From positions 186,001 through 250,000 of the forward strand of contig QJPP01003558.1 of the NCBI GenBank assembly GCA_003996215.1: a DNA stretch of 64,000 bases, given 5' to 3'. Source of the DNA: Jaltomata sinuosa (taxonomy: Eukaryota; Streptophyta; Magnoliopsida; Solanales; Solanaceae). The notes beneath the pieces were generated by a model. That model was given only the letters and a program-made list of their open reading frames with translations, did not search any database and was not told the origin of the DNA. Below are positions 33,487 through 44,950 of the stretch, piece after piece. Position 1 is the stretch's first letter, and every line of letters begins with the position of its first letter. Position numbers and translations under genes: made by a program.

Positions 33487-34190
33487 CTTCTTGGAATCCA
33501 TGAAGCAGCACCCGAACAAGCAAATATGAAGGACATGTTAGCCAAAGTGTTACAAAAAGTTGAGTCTACTGATGGTAACTTGAAAGAGATGCATGATGAC
33601 ATCACAGGTATGTATCAGAAGGTAGAGTCACATGCAGTCTCCATAAAATTTGTTGAGACATAAATGAATCAAATGTCTACAACCCTAAATCAGCGTCAAA
33701 TGGGCACTCTTCCAAGTGATATAGTTCAGAATCAAAAGAATGATAGACATTGCATGGTGGTGACTACTTGAAGCAGGAAAAAGACTGTTGACCCTCCTAT
33801 CCCTATAGTTGTTGAGGAGCAAACTGAACAAGAAAATGATGAATTTAATGTTGTGGTTGAGTCCGAGGTAAAGGGGGATGAGGTAAGCCAAAGGGTAAAA
33901 GAGCCAATTGAGATAAAGAGGAAGGAGAAATAGGTTACTAAAGTTGTAAAACCAATGCCTAGACCTCCTACTCCTTTCCTACATAGACTAGCCAAGAAGG
34001 CTGAAGAAGGCAAGTATAGAAAATTCATCTTTATGTTGAAGCAACTTTCAGTTAATATTCCTTTAGTTGAGGCTCTAGAGCAGATGTCTGGTTATGGGAA
34101 TTTCATAAAGGACTTGGTGACAAATACCAGAACAGTCTATTTTGAGCCTGTAGATAATTTTTCACCATTATAGTGAAATCGCTTCTCGTT
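33487..34190 (+). pseudogene. gag: Element D gag, 3' part
   Basis: Continues the gag frame after element F. It has MKDMLAKVLQKVESTDGN and YQKVESHAVSIK (probable coiled coil), then QRQMGTLPSDIVQNQKND, a phrase typical of Athila-like gag-pol linkers, and finally PTPFLHRLAKKAEEGKYRKF leading to protease. In-frame stops are at about 33661, 33769 and 33931. Confidence 0.8.
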
Positions 34191-35985
34191 CTCTTATGCT
34201 GAAAAGAGAGGATCCTTGAGCCTTTATTATTCCATGCACGATTGGGACATTCTATTTTCCCAGGGCACTATGTGACTTGGGTGCAAGAATTAATTTAATG
34301 TCATTGGTAATATTCAAATAGTTGGTCTTAGGAGCCCCCACACCAATGACAATGCGGCTATTGATGGCAGGTCGCACTGTGAAAAGGCCAGTGGGTATCT
34401 TATATGATGTACTTGTGAAAGTGGAGTCCATTATCTTCCCATCGGACTTTATGATTTTAGACTGCAAGCTAGATTTTGAGGTCCCCATCATCTTGGGGTG
34501 ACCATTCCTTGCCACATGACATGCGTTAGTTGATTTGGAGACAGATCAGATGAAATTCAGGCTGAATAATGAGGAAGGTACTTTTAATTTGTGCCAATCT
34601 ATGAATCACCACAATGACATACGGGTGGTCTCAATCATTGATGTTGTGGATGAAGAGCAATTACGAGTCTCAGTTGAGGAGAGACTTGGTATTGAAGCAC
34701 TGGCAGCCGTGATCACAAACTTTGATGGGGATGACATTGAGGAGTATGTTGACATGGTGGAGGCACTTTCTGGTATGGGTTCTTACACTTATGCTCTAAA
34801 GAATCTTGATCTGGATTTGAAGAATAGAGTAACCCCACCAGCCTGACCATCTATTGAGGAGCCTCCAGCCTTTGAGCTCAAGGCACTTCCATCATACTTG
34901 CGTGATGTTTTCTTGGGAGACAACATCACTTTGCCTGTGATTATTGCAGTTTACTTAGGAAAAGGGAAAGTTGAAGCACTTGTCTCTGTATTAAAGAGGT
35001 TCAAAAGGGTCATTGGTTGGTTTATTGCTGACATCATTGGTATCCCACCAGGAATATGCACGCACAAAATTCAGCTTGAACCAAATTTTGTTCCAAGTAT
35101 TGAGCATCAACATAGAGTGAATCAGCCTATGTAAGAAGTTGTCAAGAAGGAGATTATTTTGTGGCTGGATGCAAGAGTGGTTTACCCTATTGCGGACAGC
35201 AAGTGGGTGATCGCAGTTTAATGTGTGCCAAAAAAGAGTGGAATCACTGTGGTTCCCAATGCTAAGAATGAGCTGATTCCTATGAGACCTGTTACAGGCT
35301 GGCGTGTTTGCATGGATTACAAAAAGCTAAACTTACAGACTGAGAAGGATCATTTTTTATGCCATTCATTGATTAGATGTTAGATTGTCTTGCTAGTAGA
35401 GCATGGTACTATTTTCTTGATGGTTATTCAGGATACAGTGAGATTTATATTGATCCTAAAGACCAAGAGAAGATGACTTTCACTTGTCCATATGGGATGT
35501 TTTCTTTCAAGAGGATGTCATTTAGATTATGTAATACACCAGCAAACCTTCAGAGATGTATGATATCGATCTTCTACGACATTGTGGAGGACACTATTGA
35601 GGTATTCATGGATGATTTCTCTGTTGTTGGTGATTCATTTGATGATTGCTTATCAAATCTTAGTCATGTGCTTCAAAGTTGTGAAGAGTAAAACTTGGTA
35701 TTGAACTAGGAGAAGTGCCATTTTATGGTCAAGAAAGGTATTGTGTTAGGCCTTCGGATTTCTAAAAAAGGGATTGAGGTTGACAAGGCTAAGATAGAGG
35801 TGATTGAAAAATTGTCTCCTCCAATTTTAGTGAAGGGTATTCGAAGTTTCTTAGGGCATTCTGGGTTCTATTGCAGGTTTAAAAAAAACATCTCTAAGAT
35901 TGCACATCCCCTGTGCAAATTATTAGAGAAGGATTTGAAAATTATGTTTGATGAGGCATCTTTCAAAGTTATTTATGTGATATAA
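34191..35985 (+). pseudogene. pol (PR-RT): Element D protease and RT
   Basis: The protease active site ALCDLGARINLMS lies at 34265-34303 (D-L-G-A form), and PSDFMILDC then FEVPIILG at 34440-34500. The linker frame 34535-34846 leads to the RT N-terminus 34898-35134 (RDVFLGDNITLPV, IIGIPPGICTHKI). RT continues with GWRVCMDYKKLN near 35305. The palm 35377-35691 has FLDGYSGY and VFMDDFSVVGDS, so the catalytic aspartate pair is present. The thumb and connection are at 35725-35985 (GIVLGLRISKKGIEVDKAK, RSFLGHSGFYCRF). Homology ends at 35985, and RNase H and integrase are deleted. Stops and frameshifts separate the segments. Confidence 0.85.
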
Positions 35986-37217
35986 GTATGTTGAGACTGA
36001 CCTTGATGGATTTGTGTTTGACAGCATGTATATGAAGGTGATAAGTAGCTTAATCTAATGCATGAACTAATAGTTAGCGAGTTATTTGTCTAAACTTTGT
36101 GTCATGTGCAAGTTAGCTGATTTATATTCGTTCTTACTGTATGTGCCAATCTAGAACTTGCCTGGTTAGTCATGCCTTGATTGTAGAATAGTTTGGTTAG
36201 GAGATGATCATAGGCTGTTTTTTAAAAAAGTCCACTTAATCCAACTGACCTACGAAATAAAGAAAAAAAATGATTCCCTTTGATTCCTGAATTTGAGCCT
36301 GAACTGACCCTTTTGGTTGTTAGCCTGTTCACCTTCCCTGTTTCGTGTAAACTTTTGTTTTGGCCCTGGTCCCTCCTTGGACATTGTGAAACTCAACTCA
36401 GGGTAAACACCTAAGTTGAGGGTGGCTACTATAAGGGTAAATAGGAAGTTGGGGTATGAAAAGACCGGGTTAGTGTTAAAAAGAAAGATATTGGGTGTGG
36501 TTTGTGTGCTACAAAAGTAAAGTAAAAAGAAAAAAAATAAGAAAAGGAAAACAAAAGAGATTGAAAAAGTCAAAAGTGAAAATAAAAGCCACACCCGATG
36601 CTTGAGTGAAGTGAAGAGATAACAAAAGAGGAGAATAAGGGAGGAAAGTACCGTGGTCTGAAAAGTGGAACAAAAAGTAAGTGTAGTATCAAGGAGGGCA
36701 TAGTCACTATTTCCCAAATATACCATACCCATACCTGAACCTACATTACAAGACAATCAAAGTCCTAGAGTGATCCTAGCTAGATTATTTGAAATCCAAG
36801 GCATAGAAAATTAGGGAAAGCCTATGATATTATGTATGTGCAGCTTGAAATTCTTTGCGAGAGTGAGTGTGTTCCCAGTCCCAGTTTATTGAATTGCAAT
36901 GTTTTGTGAGCAGGACTTCTTTGCTGTAAGGGCACTAGAGTAGACTGTGATTGCTTACTTGTCGGATAAATGTCAGCTATGTATGCTAGCTTGTTCATGT
37001 ATATCTCATTGTCAACCATGGATCTATTTCGTGTTGTCTTGATAACTTGTATGTATACACTGGTTTTGAACTGACAAGGAGTGGGTATTGATTCTGTGAA
37101 CTGAAATAGTTGAACCACTTGGCTGATGTAGTTCCTAGGTTTCTTTTACTTGTGTGTTATTTTACTTTATTTTCGTTTGTTCCTTGAGGACAAGCAAACA
37201 TTCTAAGTTGAGAGTGT
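35986..37217 (+). other. Element D 3' untranslated region and polypurine tract
   Basis: About 1.2 kb with no gene. The sequence resembles the downstream regions of G and H, including the phrase CTTGCCTGGTTAGTCATG and A/G-rich stretches at 36470-36620. It ends in TTGAGGACAAGCAA and TAAGTTGAGAG, the polypurine region, at about 37174-37216. Confidence 0.65.
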
Positions 37218-38064
37218 TGGTGTGCAGGGATTTCACGGCATTTTCAACACTTAAAACTATGGATTTTGGGAGTTATTAAGTGTGTTTTGTTAGATATGAT
37301 GCTCGTTTGCTACATGTGCAGGGAAAAGTGTTTAAAAGACAAAGAAACATAAAAGTTGTTATTTCTGGGCTAAAAGACATGCCCCAAGGGCATGGGATCC
37401 ACCACAGCCCGTGAGAAGGGATGTCGAAATGAGACAACAAGAGTTAAAGGCATAAACAATCCCACAACTTAGTTGGGACGATCGTAGAAGATGCGATGGG
37501 ATGTCATTTCTCGTGGAAATGGACTAGAGAAGCAAAAGGATAGAAGTGAAGTGTGACGTCCTACCACGATGCCCGTGAGAGACACAGTGGGATGTTTCAG
37601 AAGCCTATCAAAATAAGCTAGAGGCACTGGATAAGCAAATGAGTTAACCAACGGGTTGCCCATGATGCTCATGGCAACCACAATGGCTCATCACACTTGC
37701 ATGTGGAAACAAGGTTAAGGGCCTGAGACTTGAAATGTAGAAGACCCGAAAGGGACCCACGACACCCATGGTACCCATGATGGCCCGTAGGAACTTTTGC
37801 ATTCTAGCTCTCCTATTTCTGTTAGGATTTGGTCTTTGTTGTCTATACATTCCCTAGGGTTTTATTTTGAGAGTTACGCATTATTTGGCAATTGTTATGA
37901 AACTTAGATATATCGTAACACATTGTTGAGATTTTATTTCATACTTTTGTGAATTCAGTTCTTGTTCTTAATTATTGAAGTGTTCTTGAGAATTCAAGAT
38001 TCTGGTTTTCTTTACTTGTTCTTGTAAGTTATAATCATTATCTCTTCATCTAAATCTGGTTGTG
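37218..38064 (+). repeat. Element D 3' LTR, truncated
   Basis: Starts TGGTGTGCAGGG, aligns with 21344-22190, and loses homology between about 38048 and 38064. The distal part found at 22200-22388 and 26477-27002 is missing. Confidence 0.8.
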
Positions 38065-38339
38065 ACCTAAACTACCAAAGAAGATTCTGACCCATTGTGA
38101 ACTATAACACCACTATTTGTTGATTCTATAAGATGAACCCCTAAACAAGCATGCCTATGAGCATCCTTAGCTAACTACTTCTTTTCTTCTTTAACCTGTG
38201 ACAGACTACCGACATAAAATCTGCTAAGTGCATCAACCACTACATTGGCCTTGCTCGGGTGGTAAAGCACACTCATGTCGTAGTCTTTAAGAAGCTCAAT
38301 CTACCTTCTCTGATGAAGATTCAATTCCTTCTAAGTGGA
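38065..38339 (-). pseudogene. pol (RH): Element A RNase H C-terminus
   Basis: Minus-strand chromovirus RNase H and connection: KELNLHQRR, IELLKDYDMSVLYHPSKANV and DALSRFYVGSLSQV, ending in a segment that would precede the integrase zinc finger. The N-terminal side joins 56441 in frame across element G (IQYAFT before the insertion). One CAG-to-TAG change at the junction and another stop in SLVV*V are visible. It is bounded by D on the left and G on the right. Confidence 0.85.
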
Positions 38340-38637
38340 TGATAAGTGGTGAATTTACCACTAATCTATACCTCTTTTCTTATGCTTTTGCATCTTTTAA
38401 TGATGAAATGGGACCACTATGGCATATTTTGGTCTATTTTGGGTGATTATTATTAATACGGATGTCGTGGAGAAATTAAGGCAAAAAGGAGCAAAAGTAA
38501 GGAAAAAAGGAGAAGATCGACACTAAAGTTTCCAGGCCTACCACTACTGTGCCTTCAGGAGTTTCAACAGTGATCCTGCAGCCGTGAGGAAGACACCGCT
38601 CCTGCGACTTGTATCCTATTAGGCTGAGCATGCTCCT
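38340..38637 (+). repeat. Element G 5' LTR, left part
   Basis: Matches 55071-55365. It is interrupted by element H at CTCCT (38633-38637) and continues after the second CTCCT at 48505-48509. Confidence 0.88.
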
Positions 38638-40143
38638 TGATAAGTCAGTAATCTACCAACTTATTGAGCCTTTATCCATGAATTATTTCTATGTTTTGAA
38701 TAGATTTAGAGGTTCTTATGGCCTTTATTGATGTCTATGCATGTACTTGTGATCAAAGATGGAAAACAAGGAAATAGACCCAAAAAGAGCTTAAAAGGAA
38801 TGAAGTGTGAGGTGATCAAATAAAATGAAGATTCTGCCTTTAGATGCGGTGCTTGTGCGACACACACAAGCCTTGGTGCATTTCGTACCTCTCACCACAT
38901 GGAGCCTTGCATCGACTAAAATATCTGTTACGAGGTGCGGTCACTGTGCAACGCGCACAACTTATGGTGCGAACCACACCTCTTTTTCATGACAGCTCCC
39001 AAGTCAGCTAAAGTCACTGGTTCAACTGAATAGGGTGTGCAACATGCACATCACAACGTGAGAACCGCATATCATACCGCACACCACCCGAAGGGTATTT
39101 TTGTCTAGAAATTTAATGATGTTTTGAGAAAGTATTTAAACCCATTTAAAGCACAATTTTAAAGAGAATAATTCAGTGTTGAATACTCTGGAGAAATTTT
39201 AGCTTTAATAACAAGTTTCCTCTCTAAGAAGAAGAAGAGGGTTTCAATCAATTCTCTCTTCCAATTCTTAGTTCACCATTTGTGTACAAAACTGAGCTTA
39301 AATATTTTAATTACACTTGAATGAAGAGGAATTTGGTTGACCCAATTGGTATATCTCTTTCCTTTAGCATGAGTAGCTAATTTCATTGTCTAGGGATGTG
39401 TTGATGATGGGTGCTTGACAAATAGGTGTGGGTGTTGCTAATTTTTGCTTATAATTGCTTATTTGACATGGGTCTAGTAGTTTCACCAAGTTTTAATCCT
39501 AAAATTGGTTGTTGCAAACATTGATTTTTCTTACTTTGTTATGTTGTTGATTTGAAGAGAATTCCCTAGCTTTGGATGTGAAATTACTAGTGGGAACTTG
39601 GGCTTCCATTTAGATTGAGGCTAGAAATAGCTCATATCAATGGAATTCCACATTTAAGGGTCTAAGCTAGAAATAGTATGACCTCCCTAAGATTTAGCTT
39701 TGTTGCTTGTTAGTAAACCGATAGCTCTTTAATCGAGATTATCAGATATATGGTCGTTGATCGAGAGATGAACAACCATACCCATAACCCAGGCTACCTA
39801 TGTCAATGAGCAAGAATTTGCGTGAAAAGGTAATCAACCTATCCCAGACTAGAGCCTTATTGGATACACATCCCTAATCGTCTACTCTCATTTGTACACC
39901 CGTTTTGATTTACCGTCTTGCTTGAATTGAGATTGTTGTGATAGAATCCCAATTCCCCCCAAACCTTTACTTTTGTGTTTTCAACATTTACTCTCTTAGT
40001 GAAGTCGTTTCATTACAATTATCATTGTTCTATCTACAAGTCTCTTTGGGTATGACCCTGACATCCATTAGGTACTTATAAATGTGTGTTTCTTGACGAT
40101 CGTTGATACGTCCTAATTGGAGAGTATGATTTAGCATTTATCA
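38638..40143 (+). repeat. Element H 5' LTR
   Basis: 1506 bp, TGATAAGTCAG to GCATTTATCA. Its GTGCG/CGCAC block is at about 38840-39085. It has a stretch of about 60 bp around 39085-39150 that the other LTR lacks. Confidence 0.92.
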
Positions 40144-40147
40144 AAAA

Positions 40148-40165
40148 TGGCACCGTTGCCGGGGA
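40148..40165 (+). other. Element H primer binding site
   Basis: TGGCACCGTTGCCGGGGA, four bases after the LTR. One base from the TGGCGCCGTTGCCGGGGA site of Athila-type elements (tRNA-Asp by recollection). Confidence 0.9.
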
Positions 40166-40268
40166 CTTGATTTGATAGTTTTTTTTATTGTAGATTTGAA
40201 ATCACTTTGAGAGTACTTGTTTCTTTTAGTTTTGTTGTTGTTTGTGTTATGATTGATCAGGCTAACCT

Positions 40269-41640
40269 ATGAGCGAGGTAGATGATAACGAGAGCATTGA
40301 CGGCTTCATGGATGCAAATGTTGTTGAGACTGTGTTGCAAGGGGGTGTGGGTGCAATCCGCCTACTCCCCACAGTGGGAAATGTTGTCTTCCATGTTACT
40401 AGCACCATGCTCCACTTGATCCAAATGAAGGGCATGTTTGGTGGGGCAACATATGAAGATGCCAACCGGCATATTTGGAATTTTGTGGAGATTTTCCAAC
40501 CGTTCATATTTCAAAATATCTCTCAAGAATCCATCTGACTATGCCTATTCCCATTTTCCTCGACGGGGGAAGCCACAGCGTGGTTGGAAGAATTGTCGGA
40601 TGGATCTATCATATCTTAGGTCGAGTTGGTTGATGCATTTACATTGAGATTCTTTCCTCCATCTTGAATAATGCAGCTAAGAGACAAGATTAACAACTTT
40701 AGGCAACTCCCGGATGAGCCTCTACATTAGGTTTGGTTAAGGTTCAAAAAAAAGCTTGTCTTATGTCCAAACCATAAGTTGTCGGACAACATATTGCTAC
40801 AAAGCTTCTATCGATCGTTGAACTCCATGAATAAGTCGGTGTCTTACAACCTTGGAGGTGGTACCTTTATATACTTAGAGTTTCATATTGCCTCGACTTT
40901 ATTAGAACGAATGACCAAGATCAACCAAGTTTGGTATACAAGAGAAGCGGATGTGCCAACTTCGAGAGCACCCTCATCCATCTTGACCAATGAAATGAGA
41001 AAAAGGGATGAGGAGCAAGATGAGACAATGGCAAAAATGATGACACAAATTGATTTGATGGCCAAGCATGTAATGGGAGCTAGTGGTGCTAAGCCAGTGA
41101 ATACTGTGAGTACCCGAAAAATTAAAGCAAGTGATCATGAGATGATGACAGTGATAGATGGTAAACTATGGTTTGTGTCGGTGGGTTCTTATCCCGGGTA
41201 TTATTTCCCGAGGGAAGAGAACCAAGGTTGGATCAGAGATAAAGAAAGGGATGTCATTTGAGAGATAGAGATAAGAATGTTGACCGGTTCAATCACTGAA
41301 GCTCAAACCCCTATGTGCCTCCAAACAAAGTAAGCTCTCTGTAACAACCAGTCACAAGCGACCCCGGTCATTCAAAACTCGAGGAAGTAACCTCAATCAT
41401 TCAAAACTCGAGGACATGTTGTCCTTGGTTCTCAAGAAGGTGGATACAACTAATACCGGAGTGAATGAGCTAAAAAGTGAGGTTTCAACGCTTCATCAAA
41501 CTGTGAGATCTCACTCAGCCTTGATCAAGCATCTTGAGGCCCAAATGAACCACCTCTCGACCTAAATGAACCCTAGGATGAAAGGGACGTTGCCTAGTGA
41601 TACCATCACTAATCCAAAGAACGACTAATTGAGGTACTAT
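40269..41640 (+). pseudogene. gag: Element H gag
   Basis: The first frame starts at ATG 40269 (MSEVDDNESIDGFMDANVV) and runs 89 codons, with NVVFHVTSTMLHLIQMKGMF and EDANRHIWNFV. After a CGA-to-TGA stop comes EATAWLEELSDGS-type sequence, then the open stretch 40779-41261 (SFYRSLNSMNKSVSYNLGGG; ASTLLERMTKINQVWYTREA). Frameshifted remains of LEDMLSLVLKKVDTTNTG, also present in B, end near 41640. It is the capsid/nucleocapsid precursor but shows no zinc knuckle. Homologous to element B gag. Confidence 0.87.
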
Positions 41641-42139
41641 CGTCCAGCTGCGATGTTAAATCAAGCGTTGCTTAGGAGGCAACCCAAGTTTCTTTTCTTT
41701 GTTTTTGGTTATATTTTATTATTTTTGGTGTGTTTTTAGGGAATGCATCGAGCTAAAAAATAGACAAGTGAAAACTGGGCTAAAATAGGTTGTGCAGAGG
41801 ACCGTGCGGAATGCAAGAACCATTGTGCATGTCGCACAGCTCATAGCATGCCAAAATAGAAGGCCTGGGAGAAAATGAAACCATTTGAGGCAAGGTTTGC
41901 TGGGCCATGCGAACCGCACGAGCCAATGTGTGTGTCGCACATCCATCGCATGGCAATCAAAAAACCTGGGCAAACCCAAGGGAGAAAAAATAGCAATGTG
42001 GTCAACAGGGCCTTGTGCAAACCACACGTCGGGGCACAACAAAGGTAAATTTGATTTTTTAATTGACCTAACCCATTGATCGACCCGACTCGGAGATGAC
42101 CCAGCTCAACTTTTCTTCTTCTTTTCTCTTTATATTCTG
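41641..42139 (+). other. Element H gag-proximal spacer with GTGCG/CGCAC motifs
   Basis: No gene. It holds repeated short blocks such as GTGCATGTCGCAC and ATGCGAACCGCAC at 41780-42030. The counterpart in B is at about 9900-10180. Confidence 0.55.
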
Positions 42140-42365
42140 CCACCTTCACCATCTCCACCATATTTTCTCTCTAACTCTCAAAATTCTCTCTAAAAACCTC
42201 CCAAAACTCACTCTACCTCTCCCAAAATCTTCTTCTTCTCCCTCATAATCACCACCCCCACTCCTCTGCACCGCCACCATCGTCTCTTTGGGCGAGTTGA
42301 TTGGGTCACTATTGTTGCTTCCCAAAGCTCCAATTTTACTTCTCCCCGCCTAATCTTCACTTGTG
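42140..42365 (+). promoter_or_regulatory. Pyrimidine-rich leader of element H second transcript (candidate)
   Basis: CT-rich tract (TTTTCTCTCTAACTCTC, CTCTACCTCTCCC, CTTCTTCTCCCTC) with a TTTATATT box at about 42129, ending at a splice-donor-like site. Conserved with B. Reminiscent of plant Y-patch core promoters and 5' leaders; inferred. Confidence 0.35.
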
Positions 42366-43372
42366 ATAAGTTCCCGATGTTAAATACTTGTTTTTGTGAA
42401 TGTTGGGAACTCATATTGTGAAGCATGCTAAATAGAACTGCGATTTTGATTTTGGGTGAGATCCAAAAATTTTGGGTCCCCAATTTTGAATTGTGTTCAG
42501 ATTTTTGCTTAGTGTCAACCTGGTAGAACTTGAACTTTGTTAATGCATATTGATTGGTAGTGAATTTTAGCATTGAAATATGTGTTTGGGGTGAAGTTTG
42601 AGTAACCAACTTGTGATTGATGCATGATTTGGCCCGATGATAGTTTGGGTGACATCGTTCTTAAGGGAAAATTATCGTTTGGCATAAGGTTTTGCTGAAA
42701 ATTAATAGTTGGGGCTAAATCTTGCTACTTGTATACCCATGATTCTTTGTTAAAGATTATCTTTGGGTGTATGACCTTGTGCGGGGAGAGGTTAATTATT
42801 GCTAAACTTGTTGGTGCCCATTATTGCAAGTGAGGGCTTGATATTCCTATGATAGACCGGGTAATATCCTTCTTAAGGGAAGTAGTTGAGTCTTCCCTTG
42901 CTTGAAAGGTTTTTCAATGGAAGTCTGGGGAAGTCTGAGTACCTAGCCAATTGTGTGGTCATGATACCCTTTGCGCCTTGGTTTAATATTGTTGGTTTGT
43001 TGCATGGTGCCAAATGCCTAAGCATATCTTACTCTACAGTTCACAGACGTAACTCACAAGAGCACAAGGAACCAAAAATTCCAACTGTGCTTTTGTGCAT
43101 TTCGCATGTGATGCGTTGATCTTGACGTGCATAACGCACAAGACTTCGCACCATGTGAAGAAAGATAGCCATCTCCTAGGATGTGTGGTTTGCACCAGCT
43201 TCACATAGTTGAACTGAAACCACTTAAGGTTTTTGTTAGCTCGTATGACACCTCATGCGATGCGCACCCTGTCTTGTGCAGTCCGTACGAGGTCCGCATG
43301 AGCCAATATTCACCTACTTTGTTTTCTACTTCGTTGCATTCCATCCTTTTTAGTTTGATAACTTCTTTTTAG
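42366..43372 (+). other. Candidate intron before element H second ORF (donor mutated)
   Basis: CACTTGTG is followed here by ATAAGTTCCCG, where element B has GTAAGTTCCCG, so the donor GT is probably mutated to AT. The acceptor-like tract CTTCTTTTTAG ends at 43372 and matches the B acceptor. A second GTGCG/CGCAC cluster lies inside at about 43090-43310. Confidence 0.4.
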
Positions 43373-43432
43373 GCTTTGTTTTGTTTTTAGCTCACAATCT
43401 CCTTGTGAAGAACATATATTCTCGCAAGGGAA

Positions 43433-44950
43433 TCACTGATAGAAGTTCGTGAAGGCCAATAGCTCTCTCCTCCTCTAATCCAACCTCCAAAGGAAAGAAG
43501 AAAGCTTCATCTTCTCGCACCCAAGCCTCAGAGGAGGAGAGAGTTTGGTTCATAGTGGAAGGGATAAAGGCAATTTATGATCGTGACATGGGTAGGTCCT
43601 TCAACACGGAGCAGATCTTTAACCTGGATGCAGTAGGGGATAATCTACCAAATATTCCAATGTAGTTTGCCGACTGTCAGTGGAAACCATTTCAAGAGGT
43701 TCCCGGAAACTACTAAAAAGAGCTAGTCCGGGAATTATTTGCCTCGTACCAAGCCCGCAAGATGCTTAAGGCTATAAATGAGGATGTGAATGTTTCCCCG
43801 TGTTGGAGTTTGTCATTGTCCGGGGTAAAGAGGTCCAGATCAATCCAGCTGCAATCAATGTTGTCTATTGGAGCACTCTTATTGAATCGGCCCCTGAACT
43901 ATTGGTCAAGATACTTGCCAAGAACAAACCTCTAGACTGGGCTGCCATGATCATTGCTTCTAACACTCCTCATTGGGCTACTTTTCGGGGTGAAATCACA
44001 CATCAGACTCTATATTTTGAGGCACTTCTTTGGCATGATTTTGTTCGATATCATTTCATGCCTTATCAAAATTACCAAAAGGACACTCATGATGGAGCAA
44101 TACCGGTAGCCTCAATCATGGCAGGGGACCATATCAATTTTAAAGAGGTTGTCACCTTAGTGATAAAAAGGAAGGCTCGTAGGGGTGGTGATACCTTCCC
44201 CTTTCCAGTGCTAATCAATAAAATTTGTGCACAAGATGACGTCCCTTACATTGACTATGATACTCCTACTCCGCCCATTGGTGTGTTATATCTTGATAAG
44301 AAAATTGATCGGGATGCCCCTCATTTCAAAAGGCGTAGGGTTGAGGCATCGGTGAAAGTTGAAGATGATGACTCTGATGCTGAACGACATGCTTCCTCTC
44401 CTTCCCATCATGCTTCAAAAGCCCACACCCACCTGCCAATACACCTAGAGAGCCATTATCCGAAGGTGGTTTTCAAGATATGGTTGAAAAAACATATAAC
44501 CATGAGAGACAATTGAGGGACTTGTCGAGGGATCTACCAGGATTGATTGATAGGGCGGTGAAGAGGGCCATCAAGGGAGTTGTGGAGAATATGTTCGCCC
44601 TTTGAAAAAGGGTGGATGTTTGCGACAAATCTATAATGACACTCAGGAAGGACCTCGATATGGCAAAAGATAAAGCCTCAGTTGAAGAGGCAGATTTGAC
44701 AACCCTACCCCAGCCTTGCACCATCCCTAGTCCCATGGACAACTTATTGGCAACCCTTGTGGATGATGAGAAGGAGCTGCCTAGTAATGAGGATGCGCAG
44801 TTGGACGATGATCAGGATCCAGATTTTTAGAGAGTTCTCTGAGACTCCACACTTACTTTGCACTCCCGAAAGGGTGGTGCTGGCCCAAGTAGAAAGACCA
44901 TAGATTAGGAGGCAACAACTGATGATAATGATAATGAGGCATAGTCCTCA
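43433..44950 (+). pseudogene. Element H second ORF, plant transposon-protein-like
   Basis: N-terminal sequence EEERVWFIVEGIKAIYDRDMG (43535-43600) is followed, after a frameshift at 43800, by a 238-codon open frame to 44516. That frame contains FVIVRGKEVQINPAAIN, a His/Tyr-rich middle (WHDFVRYHFMPYQNY), VTLVIKRKARRGGD and KKIDRDAPHFKRRR, then an acidic tail (VEDDDSDAERH). Another frame 44612-44830 continues as a heptad-like segment and ends DEDAQLDDD-like. It resembles proteins annotated as putative plant transposon protein (Transposase_32-like), recalled rather than searched. The same gene is in B (7020-8500) and a distant version is in G. It lies where pol would be. Function unknown. Confidence 0.65.

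Larger units (their letters stand above)
21344..38064 (+). mobile_element. Element D: Athila-like element, right end deleted
   Basis: Plus-strand Ty3/gypsy insertion in the integrase of element A. Order: 5' LTR (split by solo LTR E), PBS, gag (split by element F), protease, RT, 3' untranslated region, polypurine tract, 3' LTR. RNase H and integrase are missing. The 3' LTR keeps only about the first 850 of roughly 1560 bp, and element A resumes immediately at RNase H with about 20 codons missing before its integrase. A deletion therefore removed the LTR end, the right TSD and a little of A. The left flank is AAAAC at 21339-21343. Confidence 0.8.

Noticed and set aside
36250..36756. 168-codon minus ORF with long Phe runs
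   Set aside because: Antisense to the A/G-rich 3' region of element D; low-complexity sequence with no homologue that I recognise.
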